Assembly (NCBI RefSeq): GCF_900182645.1 | Contig: NZ_FXTA01000001.1 | Coordinates: 868,001-932,000, forward strand | Reading direction: 5' to 3' | Length of the DNA stretch: 64,000 nt | Origin: Flavobacterium resistens | GTDB lineage: Bacteria; Bacteroidota; Bacteroidia; Flavobacteriales; Flavobacteriaceae | Part shown: piece after piece, positions 24,602 through 33,530 of the stretch | Position numbering within the stretch: position 1 is the first letter of the stretch | How the letters are laid out: each line of letters opens with the position of its first letter | Notes under the pieces: model-generated | Told to the model about the DNA's origin: nothing | The model's database searches: none | The model's input: the letters and a program-made list of their open reading frames with translations, nothing else | Program-made: the position numbers and the translations under genes

Positions 24602-25516
24602 TTATTTTTTATTTGTTATTTTCAATAAGTAGGTTCCTTCTGGTAAATCCCCAATGTTAGAAGCATTACTTCCAGTTAATTTTCTTCCTTGAGAAAAAAC
24701 CTCTACAGTTTTAGTTGTAGTTGTATTGTTATCTGTTGAAGGCGTTGCTACAGATGTTGTTGGTTTTGAAGGCGCTACAGTTTTTGCAGGTGGCGCAGCA
24801 ACTGCAACTTTTTTCACTCCACTCGAAACCGGAGCAGCTTCAGCGACACGTCCAGCGACTGGTTTTGAGCTATTATATGATTCCAATACCTGCTCATCAG
24901 TCATAGCAACATTATAAATTTTTAGATCATCTATATCAGCATTAATCGTAGTTGTTCCATTTATTTGTCCTAATCTAAGAATATAACCTTTCGTCGCTCG
25001 CGCAATTCCTGTTGCCGATTTTAACAATTCTCCATTACGGTATAATTTAGAATTAGTACCATCGTATGTCATACTATATTGGTACCAAATTTCTTTTTGA
25101 AGGGGAACAGAAACAATAACGTTATTAGCATCACCCCATCCAACAAGGCTTACATCTGAATTTCCTGAAACTGCAGGTTGCTGCAATAATCCGAAAAATT
25201 GAGAATTTGTTGGAGCTCCGTAACCCAAGATATAATTTGCTGAAGCAACCGTATTAAATTTTACCCAAAAAGATATAGTTCTCGGTTTATTTTCCTGAGG
25301 AAGTTCTCCTACTACACCTTGCAAAAATTTATTTGTAAGTCGCTGAGCTGCTTTGGGAGTCCCTGTTCTATCAGCAACAAAATTTGGAGCACCCAGCAAT
25401 GAAATGGAATTATCAGTACTATTTAAATTTCCATTAAATGTGAATTCCTGCACAGGATTTTGGGCATTAGTAGTCAAAAAAGTTACAAACATTAACGTAA
25501 GTAATAATCTTTTCAT
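24602..25516 (-). CDS. Secreted LamG-like protein with a T9SS-type C-terminal tail (paralogue 1)
   Basis: 304 aa from ATG 25516; the longer frame to 25555 would bury the signal peptide (KRLLLTLMFVTFLTTNAQ). A LamG/concanavalin-like domain spans about residues 22-200 and ends in ADIDDLKIYNVAMTDEQV. An Ala/Thr/Pro-rich linker follows (about 205-260). The end (KTVEVFSQGRKLTG...LPEGTYLLKITNKK) resembles the type A sorting signal of the type IX secretion system. LamG domains often bind carbohydrate; this protein has no catalytic domain and is likely a surface or secreted adhesin. It is closely related to the next gene upstream on the same strand. Confidence 0.85.
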   Translation of the reverse strand: MKRLLLTLMFVTFLTTNAQNPVQEFTFNGNLNSTDNSISLLGAPNFVADRTGTPKAAQRLTNKFLQGVVGELPQENKPRTISFWVKFNTVASANYILGYGAPTNSQFFGLLQQPAVSGNSDVSLVGWGDANNVIVSVPLQKEIWYQYSMTYDGTNSKLYRNGELLKSATGIARATKGYILRLGQINGTTTINADIDDLKIYNVAMTDEQVLESYNSSKPVAGRVAEAAPVSSGVKKVAVAAPPAKTVAPSKPTTSVATPSTDNNTTTTKTVEVFSQGRKLTGSNASNIGDLPEGTYLLKITNKK

Positions 25517-25725
25517 ATTTAATATTTTAGGGGGATTTAGGGTATTTCTTAACACTTATAAAGTATTCTGTTATTTCAAATATTTTGTTAAAAATATAAT
25601 TTTAATTCAAAGCTACAAAAAACATTACATGAAAAAATAAGATATTCTTATTAAAATTATGAAAATAAAAATTAGCCAATATTTGTTTTCGGAATTTGTA
25701 AAAACATTTTTACAAAACAACTTTA

Positions 25726-25758
25726 AAAAAAGCCCTCTGAGATACAGAAGGCTTTTTT
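25726..25758 (-). terminator. Terminator after the second LamG gene
   Basis: AAAAAAGCCcTCTG / CAGAaGGCTTTTTT hairpin with one mismatch. On the minus strand it follows the LamG gene ending at 25842. The rest of 25517-25841 has a small TAAAAACATTTTTA hairpin but no gene. Confidence 0.75.
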
Positions 25759-25841
25759 CTACTATCCAAAATAAATTGCTCACTAAACAACATGATAAAA
25801 AAACTAAAAACTAACTAACTATTTCTATTAACCAAATTTCT

Positions 25842-26762
25842 TTACTTTGATGTGATTTTTTTTGATGGTGCATTTGTAATTTTCAACAAATAAGTACCTT
25901 CTGGCAAATCACTAATGCTCATGGAATTATCTCCAATGATTTTCTGTCCTTGTGAATAAACTTCAACATTTTTATCTCCATTTACATCACTATTTGCAAT
26001 AATTGCATTTGATGGCGCCGCTTTAACAGCAACTTTAGTTTTTCCTGTAACCGTTTTGGCTGACACAGTTTTCGACGCTGTAACTTCCGCAACAATAGCA
26101 ACTATAGGTTTAGATTCTTCATAAAGAGCTGTAACTTGTTCATCTGTCATTGCAACATTGTAGATTTTTAAGTCGTCAATATCAGCATTAATGCCTACGG
26201 TAGTATTTATTTCTCCAAGTCTAAAAATAGTACCTTTCGTAGAACGCTCAATTCCAGTTACGGATTTCAACATTATTCCGTCACGGTAAATTTTAGATAT
26301 TTTTCCATCAAATGTAATAACATAATGGTACCAGGTCGCTTTTGCCAAAGGAGTAGAAACAATCACATCATTGCTTGCTCCCCATCCTGCCATACTTAAA
26401 TCTGAATTTGAAGAAGACGTACCTTGCTGCAATAATCCATAATATTGTGCATTATAAGCTGTACCATATCCCAAAATATAATTTGCTTTAGAAATATCAT
26501 TCAGTTTTACCCAAACGCTAATTGTTCTTGCTGAATTATTTTGAGGCAAATCGTCAATAACAGCTTCCATAGCTTTGTTATTTAGTCGCTGAGCCCCATT
26601 AAGATTTCCCATACGATCAGAAACGAAATTATTCGCTCCCATGAAAGTAATTGTATTTTGAGTATTGTTTAAGGTTCCGTTGAAGTTAAACTCCTGAATA
26701 GGATTCTGCGCAGTAGCATTCAAATAACTTACAAACATTAAAGAGAGTAGTAATTTTTTCAT
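25842..26762 (-). CDS. Secreted LamG-like protein with a T9SS-type C-terminal tail (paralogue 2)
   Basis: 306 aa from ATG 26762. Same architecture as the protein at 24602-25516: signal peptide (KKLLLSLMFVSYLNATAQ), LamG domain with NADIDDLKIYNVAMTDEQV, a Lys/Ala/Val linker, and a C-terminal VEVYSQGQKIIGD...LPEGTYLLKI sorting-like tail followed by a basic SKKITSK end. The two are similar along their whole length, so this is a tandem duplication. Each has its own terminator, so they are probably separate transcripts. Carbohydrate binding is inferred from the fold only. Confidence 0.85.
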   Translation of the reverse strand: MKKLLLSLMFVSYLNATAQNPIQEFNFNGTLNNTQNTITFMGANNFVSDRMGNLNGAQRLNNKAMEAVIDDLPQNNSARTISVWVKLNDISKANYILGYGTAYNAQYYGLLQQGTSSSNSDLSMAGWGASNDVIVSTPLAKATWYHYVITFDGKISKIYRDGIMLKSVTGIERSTKGTIFRLGEINTTVGINADIDDLKIYNVAMTDEQVTALYEESKPIVAIVAEVTASKTVSAKTVTGKTKVAVKAAPSNAIIANSDVNGDKNVEVYSQGQKIIGDNSMSISDLPEGTYLLKITNAPSKKITSK

Positions 26763-27143
26763 AGCGATAGATTTAAGGGTTATTAAAAAACATTGTGTCA
26801 TTTTAACACTGCTAAACTATATTTTTATGTTTTTCAGCAGAAATTTTTTCGATAACTAACCTAAATAATCGTTTAAATAACAAAAATTGATGATTTCAAA
26901 CACTTAATTGTATTTATTTATACTCTTAACAATAATATTAAATTTTTAAATTTACTTCAATCAAACATAAAGTTTCTTACGTATAAATACGGTATTTACA
27001 ATAATTAAGAGATTATAACCATTCATTACAAAAGACATAATTTGACTTATGAACTCATAATTTATGAAAATTATACACTTGAATTACTCCAAAAAAAAGC
27101 TCCATCAATAAGATGGAGCTTTATATATGGAAAAGTATTTTAA
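26763..27143. other. AT-rich gap with a minus-strand terminator
   Basis: No ORF of note. The only clear signal is the hairpin AAAGCTCCATC / GATGGAGCTTT (27096-27122) with an A-run on its left, which terminates the PLP enzyme gene on the minus strand. Confidence 0.7.
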
Positions 27144-28184
27144 TTACTTAACAAATTCAATTTTCTGAACTTCTTCTTCATTGATGCTATCAAAGAATCC
27201 TTGTTCATTCATCCAGTCATCACTAAATACTTTACTCATGTAGCGCGAACCGTGATCTGGGAAAATAGCAATGATATTACTATCTTTAGTAAATTCACCT
27301 TCTTCGGCATATTGTTTAATCGCCTGCATTACTGCTCCAGATGTATACCCAACAAATAATCCTTCTTTACGAGTAATCTCTCTTGCTGAGTGCGCACTTT
27401 CCTCGTCCGTTACTTTCATGAATTTATCAATGATATCAAAATCAGTCGCTGACGGTATTAAATTTTTACCTAAACCTTCAATACGGTATGGATAAATTTC
27501 TTTGTTGTCAAATTCTCTTGTTTCATGATATTTTTTTAATACCGAACCAAAAGCATCAACACCCAGAATTCTAATATTAGGATTTTGTTCTTTTAGGAAT
27601 TTTGCAGTTCCAGAAATTGTTCCTCCTGTTCCGCTGCAAGCAATTAAGTGTGTGATTTTTCCTTTTGTCTGTTCCCAGATTTCAGGACCTGTAGTATTGT
27701 AGTGTGCATCAATATTCAGTTGATTAAAATATTGATTAATATAAACAGAGCCTTTTGTTTCTTCGTGTAAGCGCTTGGCTACGTTATAATAAGATCTTTC
27801 ATCATCTGCTGAAACGTGCGCCGGGCAAACATAAACTTTTGCTCCAAGGCTTCTCAACATGTCAATCTTATCTTTAGATGATTTTGAACTTACTGCTAAA
27901 ATACAGTTATATCCTTTAATAATGCTGACCATTGCTAAACTAAATCCTGTATTTCCTGACGTAGTTTCAATAATAGTATCACCTGGCGACAAAATTCCTT
28001 TTCTCTCAGCTTCTTCAATAATATATAACGCGATTCTATCTTTTGAGGAATGACCTGGATTAAAAGCTTCTACCTTTGCATAGAAATTTCCTTCTAACTC
28101 TTCGGTGATTTTATTTAGCTTAATAAGCGGGGTGTTACCTATTAATTCTAAAACATTATTATAAGCATTTATTTCTTCTTTCAT
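27144..28184 (-). CDS. Cysteine synthase / cystathionine beta-synthase family enzyme
   Basis: 346 aa from ATG 28184. A fold-type II PLP enzyme. [17 protein letters not shown] starts the domain, the PLP lysine is in [14 protein letters not shown], and the cofactor loops are [12 protein letters not shown] and [10 protein letters not shown]. The [12 protein letters not shown] segment and a length beyond 320 aa are closer to cystathionine beta-synthase than to CysK. There is no C-terminal CBS-domain pair. It makes either cysteine from O-acetylserine or cystathionine from serine and homocysteine; sequence alone does not settle which. A -7 box TAAATTTG lies on the minus strand at 28232-28239. Confidence 0.88.
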   Translation of the reverse strand: MKEEINAYNNVLELIGNTPLIKLNKITEELEGNFYAKVEAFNPGHSSKDRIALYIIEEAERKGILSPGDTIIETTSGNTGFSLAMVSIIKGYNCILAVSSKSSKDKIDMLRSLGAKVYVCPAHVSADDERSYYNVAKRLHEETKGSVYINQYFNQLNIDAHYNTTGPEIWEQTKGKITHLIACSGTGGTISGTAKFLKEQNPNIRILGVDAFGSVLKKYHETREFDNKEIYPYRIEGLGKNLIPSATDFDIIDKFMKVTDEESAHSAREITRKEGLFVGYTSGAVMQAIKQYAEEGEFTKDSNIIAIFPDHGSRYMSKVFSDDWMNEQGFFDSINEEEVQKIEFVK

Positions 28185-28254
28185 AAAAAAATAGTTAATC
28201 AAAGGTTTTTTTTAAAACCCCCGATAGGTTGCAAATTTAACAAAATTTTTCTAA

Positions 28255-30315
28255 TTAGCTTTTAATTTTCTCTAAATCTAATAAAAAACTAAATTCTTTT
28301 GCTAAGTCCTTCAAAGCCTCAAAACGTCCTGAAGCTCCGCCATGTCCGGCATCCATATTGGTATCTAAAAACAAAAGGTTTTCATTTGTTTTCATATATC
28401 TCAATTTAGCTACCCATTTAGCAGGCTCCCAATATTGTACCTGCGAATCGTGCAATCCTGTAGATACATACATATTTGGATAATTTTGCGCTTTTACATT
28501 ATCATACGGTGAGTACGATAACATATAATCATAATACTTTTTATTGTTTGGGTTTCCCCATTCGTCGTATTCTCCTGTTGTTAACGGAATGGTATCATCT
28601 AACATTGTTGTTATGACATCCACAAAAGGAACCTGAGCAATTACTCCGTTGTATAATTCTGGAGCTTCATTTGTTATAACTCCCATTAAAAGCCCTCCTG
28701 CTGATCCGCCTTCTGCGTACAAATGTTTAGAAGATGTGTATTTCTCGTTTATTACAAATTTAGAGCAATCGATGAAATCTGTAAAGGTATTTTTCTTTTT
28801 TAACAGTTTTCCGTCTTCATACCATTGTCTTCCTAAGTCTTCGCCGCCACGAATATGAGCGATAGCGTAAACAAATCCGCGGTCTAAGAGCGAAAGTCTT
28901 GTTGACGAGAAATAAGTATCCATTGTAATTCCATATGAACCATATGCATACAACAAAAGCGGATTTTTGCCATTTTTCTCTAATCCTTTTCTATAAATCA
29001 TCGAAATTGGCACTTTTACACCGTCTCTTGCAGTTGCCCAAACTCGTTCTTCTACATAATTTTCTTTATCGAATTTTCCACCTAAAACCTGCTGTTCTTT
29101 TAAGATCTCTTTGGTTTTAGTTTTCATATTAAAATCAATTACAGACGAAGGCGTTGCAAGCGATTGATAACTGTATCGTAAAATATCGGTGTCAAAATCA
29201 ATATTTGTTGTCGTGTAAGCATTGTAAGTTTCGCTTCCAAAAGGCAAATAATAATCTGGTTCGCCATTCCAAGGCATGATTCTAATATGATTCAATCCGT
29301 TTGAGCGCTCTTCTACAACTAAATAGTTCTTAAAGATTTCAATATCTTCTAACAAAACATCTTCTCTGTGCGGAATTACATCTACCCAGTTTCTCTTGCC
29401 CGTTTTATTCTCTGGCGTTTTCATCAGTTTAAAATTCGTCGCTTTGTCTTTATTAGTTAAAACATAAAACGAATCCTCAAAATGTGAAATACTATATTCT
29501 AATCCACGAACGCGTGTTTGGAATACTTCAAATTCTCCGTCTGGATTATCCGAATTTAAAATTCTGTATTCTGTCGTTAAAGTACTTCCAGAACTGATTA
29601 CAATGTATTTTTTAGATTTTTCTTTGTGTACAGAAACATTAAATGTATCATCTGTTTCATTATAAACTAAAACATCATCTTTAGACTCTGTATTTAATTT
29701 ATGTCTGAAAATTTTATCTGCTCTTAAAGTAACTTCATCTTGTCTGGTATAAAACAATGTATTATTGTCGTTTGCCCAAACTGAACTTCCGGTAGCGTTT
29801 TCAATTTTGTCTGAAAGAATTTCTCCTGTTTCCAGATTCTTGACTTGAACTGTGTAAATTCTTCTTCCAACTATATCTACCCCAAAACTGGCAAACTTAT
29901 TATCCGGACTAATACTTAAGCCTCCTAATTTGAAATAAGCATGTCCTTTTGCCATTTCATTGCAATTGAAGAGAATTTCTTCCTCTGCCGAAAGGCTTGC
30001 TTTTTTTCTGGCAAAAATTGGATAATCCTGACCGGTTTCAAAACGTGTGATGTAGAAATAACCGTTGTAGAAATAAGGTACTGAAGAATCATCTTCTTTA
30101 ATTCGGCTTTTCATTTCCTCATATAAAGATTCCTGCAAACCTTTAGTATGAGAGGTCATGTTTTGATAGTAATCGTTTTCTTTATTCAGATAATCGATAA
30201 CTTCTGGATTTTCACGGTCATTCAGCCAAAAGTAATTATCAATTCTAGTCTCTTTATGTTTTTTAAGTTTCTTTGGAATTTCTGTGGCTTTTGGAGCCAT
30301 TATATTGTTTTGCAT
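28255..30315 (-). CDS. ptrB: Oligopeptidase B (prolyl oligopeptidase family S9)
   Basis: 686 aa with no signal peptide, so cytoplasmic. An N-terminal beta-propeller (about residues 60-400) covers a C-terminal alpha/beta hydrolase. The nucleophile is in GGSAGGLLMG, the Asp in TGLHDSQVQYWEPAKW and the His in AGHGGASGRF. DRENPEVIDYLNKEN near the N-terminus is typical. Oligopeptidase B cuts short peptides after basic residues. The length is typical for PtrB. It is monocistronic; a TACTTTTG box lies upstream on the minus strand (30348-30355). Confidence 0.93.
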   Translation of the reverse strand: MQNNIMAPKATEIPKKLKKHKETRIDNYFWLNDRENPEVIDYLNKENDYYQNMTSHTKGLQESLYEEMKSRIKEDDSSVPYFYNGYFYITRFETGQDYPIFARKKASLSAEEEILFNCNEMAKGHAYFKLGGLSISPDNKFASFGVDIVGRRIYTVQVKNLETGEILSDKIENATGSSVWANDNNTLFYTRQDEVTLRADKIFRHKLNTESKDDVLVYNETDDTFNVSVHKEKSKKYIVISSGSTLTTEYRILNSDNPDGEFEVFQTRVRGLEYSISHFEDSFYVLTNKDKATNFKLMKTPENKTGKRNWVDVIPHREDVLLEDIEIFKNYLVVEERSNGLNHIRIMPWNGEPDYYLPFGSETYNAYTTTNIDFDTDILRYSYQSLATPSSVIDFNMKTKTKEILKEQQVLGGKFDKENYVEERVWATARDGVKVPISMIYRKGLEKNGKNPLLLYAYGSYGITMDTYFSSTRLSLLDRGFVYAIAHIRGGEDLGRQWYEDGKLLKKKNTFTDFIDCSKFVINEKYTSSKHLYAEGGSAGGLLMGVITNEAPELYNGVIAQVPFVDVITTMLDDTIPLTTGEYDEWGNPNNKKYYDYMLSYSPYDNVKAQNYPNMYVSTGLHDSQVQYWEPAKWVAKLRYMKTNENLLFLDTNMDAGHGGASGRFEALKDLAKEFSFLLDLEKIKS

Positions 30316-30402
30316 TGATTGAGCATTTATTTTTAAATACGAAGTGGCAAAAGTACTACAATCAAAAGAGAACGAAAATTAATTTTTTCATAAAATATTC
30401 TA

Positions 30403-30432
30403 TTGATTTACCATAGCAATATACTAATTTTG
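30403..30432 (+). promoter_or_regulatory. Promoter of the YbaB gene (TTG-N19-TAATTTTG)
   Basis: TTG 30403-30405, a 19-nt spacer and TAATTTTG 30425-30432, 27 nt before the ATG. A complete Bacteroidetes consensus. Confidence 0.8.
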
Positions 30433-30459
30433 TCTGAAATAATTTAAAAAATCAAGAAA

Positions 30460-30780
30460 ATGGATTTAATGGGAATGATGGGGAAACTTAAAGAAACCCA
30501 ACAAAAAATTGAAGATACAAAAAAGCGCTTGGATACTGTTTTAATTGATGAACAAAGCGCTGACGGATTATTGAAAATTACGATTACAGCAAGCCGAAAA
30601 ATAAAAACAATCTCTGTTGACGACTCTCTTTTAGAAGATAAAGAACAATTAGAAGATTATCTAATCGTAACGTTAAATAAAGCAATTGAAAAAGCTACAA
30701 ACATAAACGAAAGAGAACTTGATGCAGTAGCAAAAATGGATATGCCAATGATTCCTGGAATGGATAATCTTTTTAAGTAA
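30460..30780 (+). CDS. YbaB/EbfC family nucleoid-associated protein
   Basis: 106 aa, the usual size. The N-terminal helix [24 protein letters not shown] and the sheet region [22 protein letters not shown] followed by [16 protein letters not shown] match the family. These proteins bind DNA as dimers, and in many bacteria lie beside dnaX-recR; here neither is adjacent. A consensus promoter drives it alone. Confidence 0.85.
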   Translation: MDLMGMMGKLKETQQKIEDTKKRLDTVLIDEQSADGLLKITITASRKIKTISVDDSLLEDKEQLEDYLIVTLNKAIEKATNINERELDAVAKMDMPMIPGMDNLFK

Positions 30781-30795
30781 AGATTCTAAGATACT

Positions 30796-30928
30796 AAGAT
30801 ACTAAGGTTCTAAGTTACTAAGTTTCATAGCAAGATTTAAAAAAAAAAAAAAGACGCACAAATTGTGCGTCTTTTTTTTAGCAATTCAAAAACCTTAGAA
30901 TCTTAGTAACTTAGAACCTTAGTATCTT
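30796..30928. repeat. Nested palindromes: perfect 27-bp inverted repeat around a terminator
   Basis: The outer arms 30796-30822 and 30902-30928 are perfect reverse complements built from CTAAG words (for example GGTTCTAAGTTACTAAG). Inside lies GACGCACAA-A-TTGTGCGTC (30853-30871) with A-run before and T-run after, a bidirectional terminator. It separates the convergent ybaB-type and threonine aldolase genes. Confidence 0.92.
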
Positions 30929-30932
30929 TTTT

Positions 30933-31952
30933 CTAAATCTTCGAGAAGATCTCCATTACATATGTATGCATGACTTCTTTATAATCTAAGTGAGTAACGA
31001 TTCTTAGTTTATTATGACCTAACGAGCTTATTAAAATATTTTTTTGTTTTAATTTTTCGATTAAAAGTGTATCGCTGTAACCTTCTGCCAATGAGAAAAT
31101 CAGAATATTAGTTTCTACTGGTTCAACAGAAGCAATCCATGATTTCGTACTTAAAATCGCCCCAATTTCTTTAGCTCTTCTATGATCTTCGGCCAATCTT
31201 TCTATATTGTTTGCCAAAGCATATAATCCAGCGGCAGCCAAATAACCAACTTGGCGCATTCCACCACCTAATATCTTTCTGATTCTTAATGCTCTATGAA
31301 TATCAGCTTTACTTCCAAGAAGTACTGAACCAATTGGCGCACCTAATCCTTTTGACAAACACACCGAAATTGTATCGAAAATTGCTCCGAATTCCTTCGG
31401 ATTTTGTCTTTTAGCAACTAATGCATTCCAAATTCTCGCTCCATCTAAATGGAATTTCAAATTATTAGCATCGCATACTTTTTTGATTTCTCTCAAGTCT
31501 TCCAATTCATAACAAGCACCACCACCTTTGTTTGTTGTGTTTTCCACACAAACCAAACTCGTTAACGGACTATGATAAAATTCTGGGTCATTGATTGCTG
31601 CAGCGACTTGCGATGCATTGATCATGCCTCGATCACCATCTAACAAACAACATGAAACACCACTGTTAAAAGACACTCCGCCTCCTTCATAATTGTAAAC
31701 ATGTGCAAATTTATCGGCAATTAATTGTTCACCTGGTTGCGTATGCAGTTTAATTGCAGTTTGGTTTGCCATAGTTCCAGACGGAAAAAAAAGTCCAGCT
31801 TCCATACCAAAAAATTCGGCTACTCTTGTTTCTAGTTCAATAACCGTAGGATCCTGTTTGTATACATCGTCGCCAACTTGTGCGTTGAACATATATTGCA
31901 GCATCTCATATGTTGGTTTTGTAATGGTATCGCTAATTAAATTTATTTCCAT
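30933..31952 (-). CDS. ltaE: Low-specificity L-threonine aldolase
   Basis: 339 aa, a fold-type I PLP enzyme that splits L-threonine (or allo-threonine) to glycine and acetaldehyde. The N-terminus INLISDTITKPTYEMLQYM, VGDDVYKQDPTV and LHLDGARIWNA-like FHLDGARIWNA are typical; the PLP lysine is in CLSKGLGAPIGS. Members of this group also include beta-eliminating lyases. It may supply glycine alongside the glycine cleavage gene of the same window, but the two are not linked. On the minus strand a TAATTTTG box (31979-31986) lies just upstream. Confidence 0.92.
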   Translation of the reverse strand: MEINLISDTITKPTYEMLQYMFNAQVGDDVYKQDPTVIELETRVAEFFGMEAGLFFPSGTMANQTAIKLHTQPGEQLIADKFAHVYNYEGGGVSFNSGVSCCLLDGDRGMINASQVAAAINDPEFYHSPLTSLVCVENTTNKGGGACYELEDLREIKKVCDANNLKFHLDGARIWNALVAKRQNPKEFGAIFDTISVCLSKGLGAPIGSVLLGSKADIHRALRIRKILGGGMRQVGYLAAAGLYALANNIERLAEDHRRAKEIGAILSTKSWIASVEPVETNILIFSLAEGYSDTLLIEKLKQKNILISSLGHNKLRIVTHLDYKEVMHTYVMEIFSKI

Positions 31953-31986
31953 ATAAAACTTATATCTTTTTTGGACAGCAAAATTA

Positions 31987-32227
31987 CGTATTACTGTTTG
32001 TTATTAATCCCAAGTTTTAATAAATTTTAACTTGCGGATTACCTAGAACCAAATTAACGTAATATTTATAAAAAACATATAAAACTAGTATTAATAATTC
32101 AAAAATTGATTTCCAAGCTTAGAAACTATCTTATTTGACAAGAAATAGCATCTTTTAGAAAATAAAAAATAATGCAAAACAACTAAGCTTTAATCATTTA
32201 CACACAAATGATTGTATGTTAAATTTA
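31987..32227. other. AT-rich divergent spacer between ltaE and prfB
   Basis: Apart from the flanking promoters, no gene, repeat or RNA was recognised in this spacer. Confidence 0.5.
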
Positions 32228-32260
32228 TTGCTGTATTCTAAAAACTAAATCTTATTTTTG
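32228..32260 (+). promoter_or_regulatory. Promoter of prfB (TTG-N22-TATTTTTG)
   Basis: TTG 32228-32230, a 22-nt spacer and TATTTTTG 32253-32260, within the Bacteroidetes consensus. It predicts a leader of roughly 80 nt. Confidence 0.7.
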
Positions 32261-32318
32261 TAGAACGAAATTATACAAACAACTGAATGTAATTTCTGCA
32301 AAAAACAAACAAAACTAC

Positions 32319-32358
32319 TTATTAATTTATGACAACAGTTATTAATTTATGACAACAG
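32319..32358 (+). repeat. Perfect 20-bp tandem duplication over the prfB start codon
   Basis: The unit runs from TTATTAATTTATG to ACAACAG and occurs at 32319-32338 and 32339-32358 without change. Each copy holds an ATG. The first starts a 7-codon ORF whose TGA overlaps the true start (ATGA); the second is the prfB start. Confidence 0.9.
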
Positions 32359-33447
32359 CCGAACAAGTAAAAGGTATTGTGGAGCGCCTTGGTGCGTTGA
32401 GGAGGTATCTTTGACGTTGATGCCAAGCTAATCGAAATTGCAAACGAAGAAGAAAAGACTTTTGCGCCAGATTTTTGGAACAACCCAAAAGAAGCCGAAA
32501 ACATCGTAAAAAATCTTCGAAACAAGAAAAAATGGATTGAAGATTACGATAAAGCCGTCGAACTTACAGATGAGCTTCAACTTGCTTATGATTTTTATAA
32601 AGAAGGCGAACTTTCTGTAGAGGAATTAGACGAACAATACAGCGGTGCGCAATCGCATATTGAAAACATCGAATTCAAAAACATGCTTTCTGACGAAGGT
32701 GATAGTTTGAGCGCAGTTGTTCAAATTACCGCTGGAGCGGGCGGAACTGAAAGTTGCGACTGGGCTGGAATGCTGATGCGTATGTACATGATGTGGGGTG
32801 AAAGTTATGGTTATAAAATCAAGGAACTTAACTTTCAGGAAGGCGACGTTGCCGGAATCAAAACCGTGACTTTAGAATTTGAAGGTGATTATTCTTTTGG
32901 TTATTTAAAAGGAGAAAATGGAGTTCATCGTTTGGTTCGAATTTCACCTTTTGATAGTAATGCAAAACGTCATACTTCATTCGTCTCGGTTTATGTTTAT
33001 CCGCTTGTTGATGATAGTATTGAAATCGATATTAATCCTGCCGATATCGAAATTACGACTTCTCGTTCGAGTGGTGCCGGAGGTCAGAATGTAAATAAAG
33101 TTGAAACAAAAGTTCAGTTGGTTCACAAACCAACCGGAATTCAAATTCAATGTTCTGAAACACGTTCGCAACAAGATAACAGACAACGTGCCATGCAAAT
33201 GCTTCGCTCTCAATTGTATGAAATTGAATTGAAAAAACAACAAGCACAACGCGCCGATATTGAAGCCGGAAAAATGAAAATTGAATGGGGTTCGCAAATT
33301 CGTAACTACGTTATGCAACCTTATAAATTAGTAAAAGACGTTCGTACAGGCTACGAAACCAGCGATGTTGACGGTGTAATGAACGGAAATATAGACCCAT
33401 TTCTTAAAGCATATTTAATGATGATGGGACAAAAGGAGGAAGAATAG
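32349..33447 (+). CDS. prfB: Peptide chain release factor 2, with programmed +1 frameshift
   Basis: RF2 releases proteins at UGA and UAA. Translation starts at ATG 32349 and reads 21 codons to an in-frame TGA (32412-32414). A +1 shift at CTT-TGA-C moves to the frame starting at GAC 32413, which continues for 344 codons to 33447, giving 365 aa, the normal RF2 length. The RF2-specific SPF is at residues 199-201 and the catalytic GGQ at 244-246 ([13 protein letters not shown]). The coding parts are 32349-32411 and 32413-33447. The in-frame stop is the usual autoregulatory device, not a mutation. The msrB gene follows 83 nt later. Confidence 0.95.
32400..32415 (+). promoter_or_regulatory. RF2 autoregulatory frameshift site
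   Basis: AGGAGG (32400-32405), TAT, then CTT TGA C (32409-32415). An internal Shine-Dalgarno-like stimulator, three nt, a slippery CTT and a poorly terminating TGA-C. It has the same spacing as the E. coli site. When RF2 is scarce the ribosome pauses at TGA and slips +1. Confidence 0.95.
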
Positions 33448-33530
33448 TTTTCGATCAAAGCCGAAGTTTGCAGTCATAGTAAACTTCAAACCTGAAACTT
33501 GAAACAACTTTAAACCTAAAAGAGGAAGTT

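Noticed and set aside
32322..32525. Antisense ORF over the prfB start
   Set aside because: It is a shadow of the prfB coding region with no recognisable protein features.
32683..33447. prfB as a truncated gene lacking its first third
   Set aside because: The missing part is present upstream in another frame (from 32349), joined by the classical AGGAGG-TAT-CTT-TGA-C frameshift; the sum is a normal 365-aa RF2.
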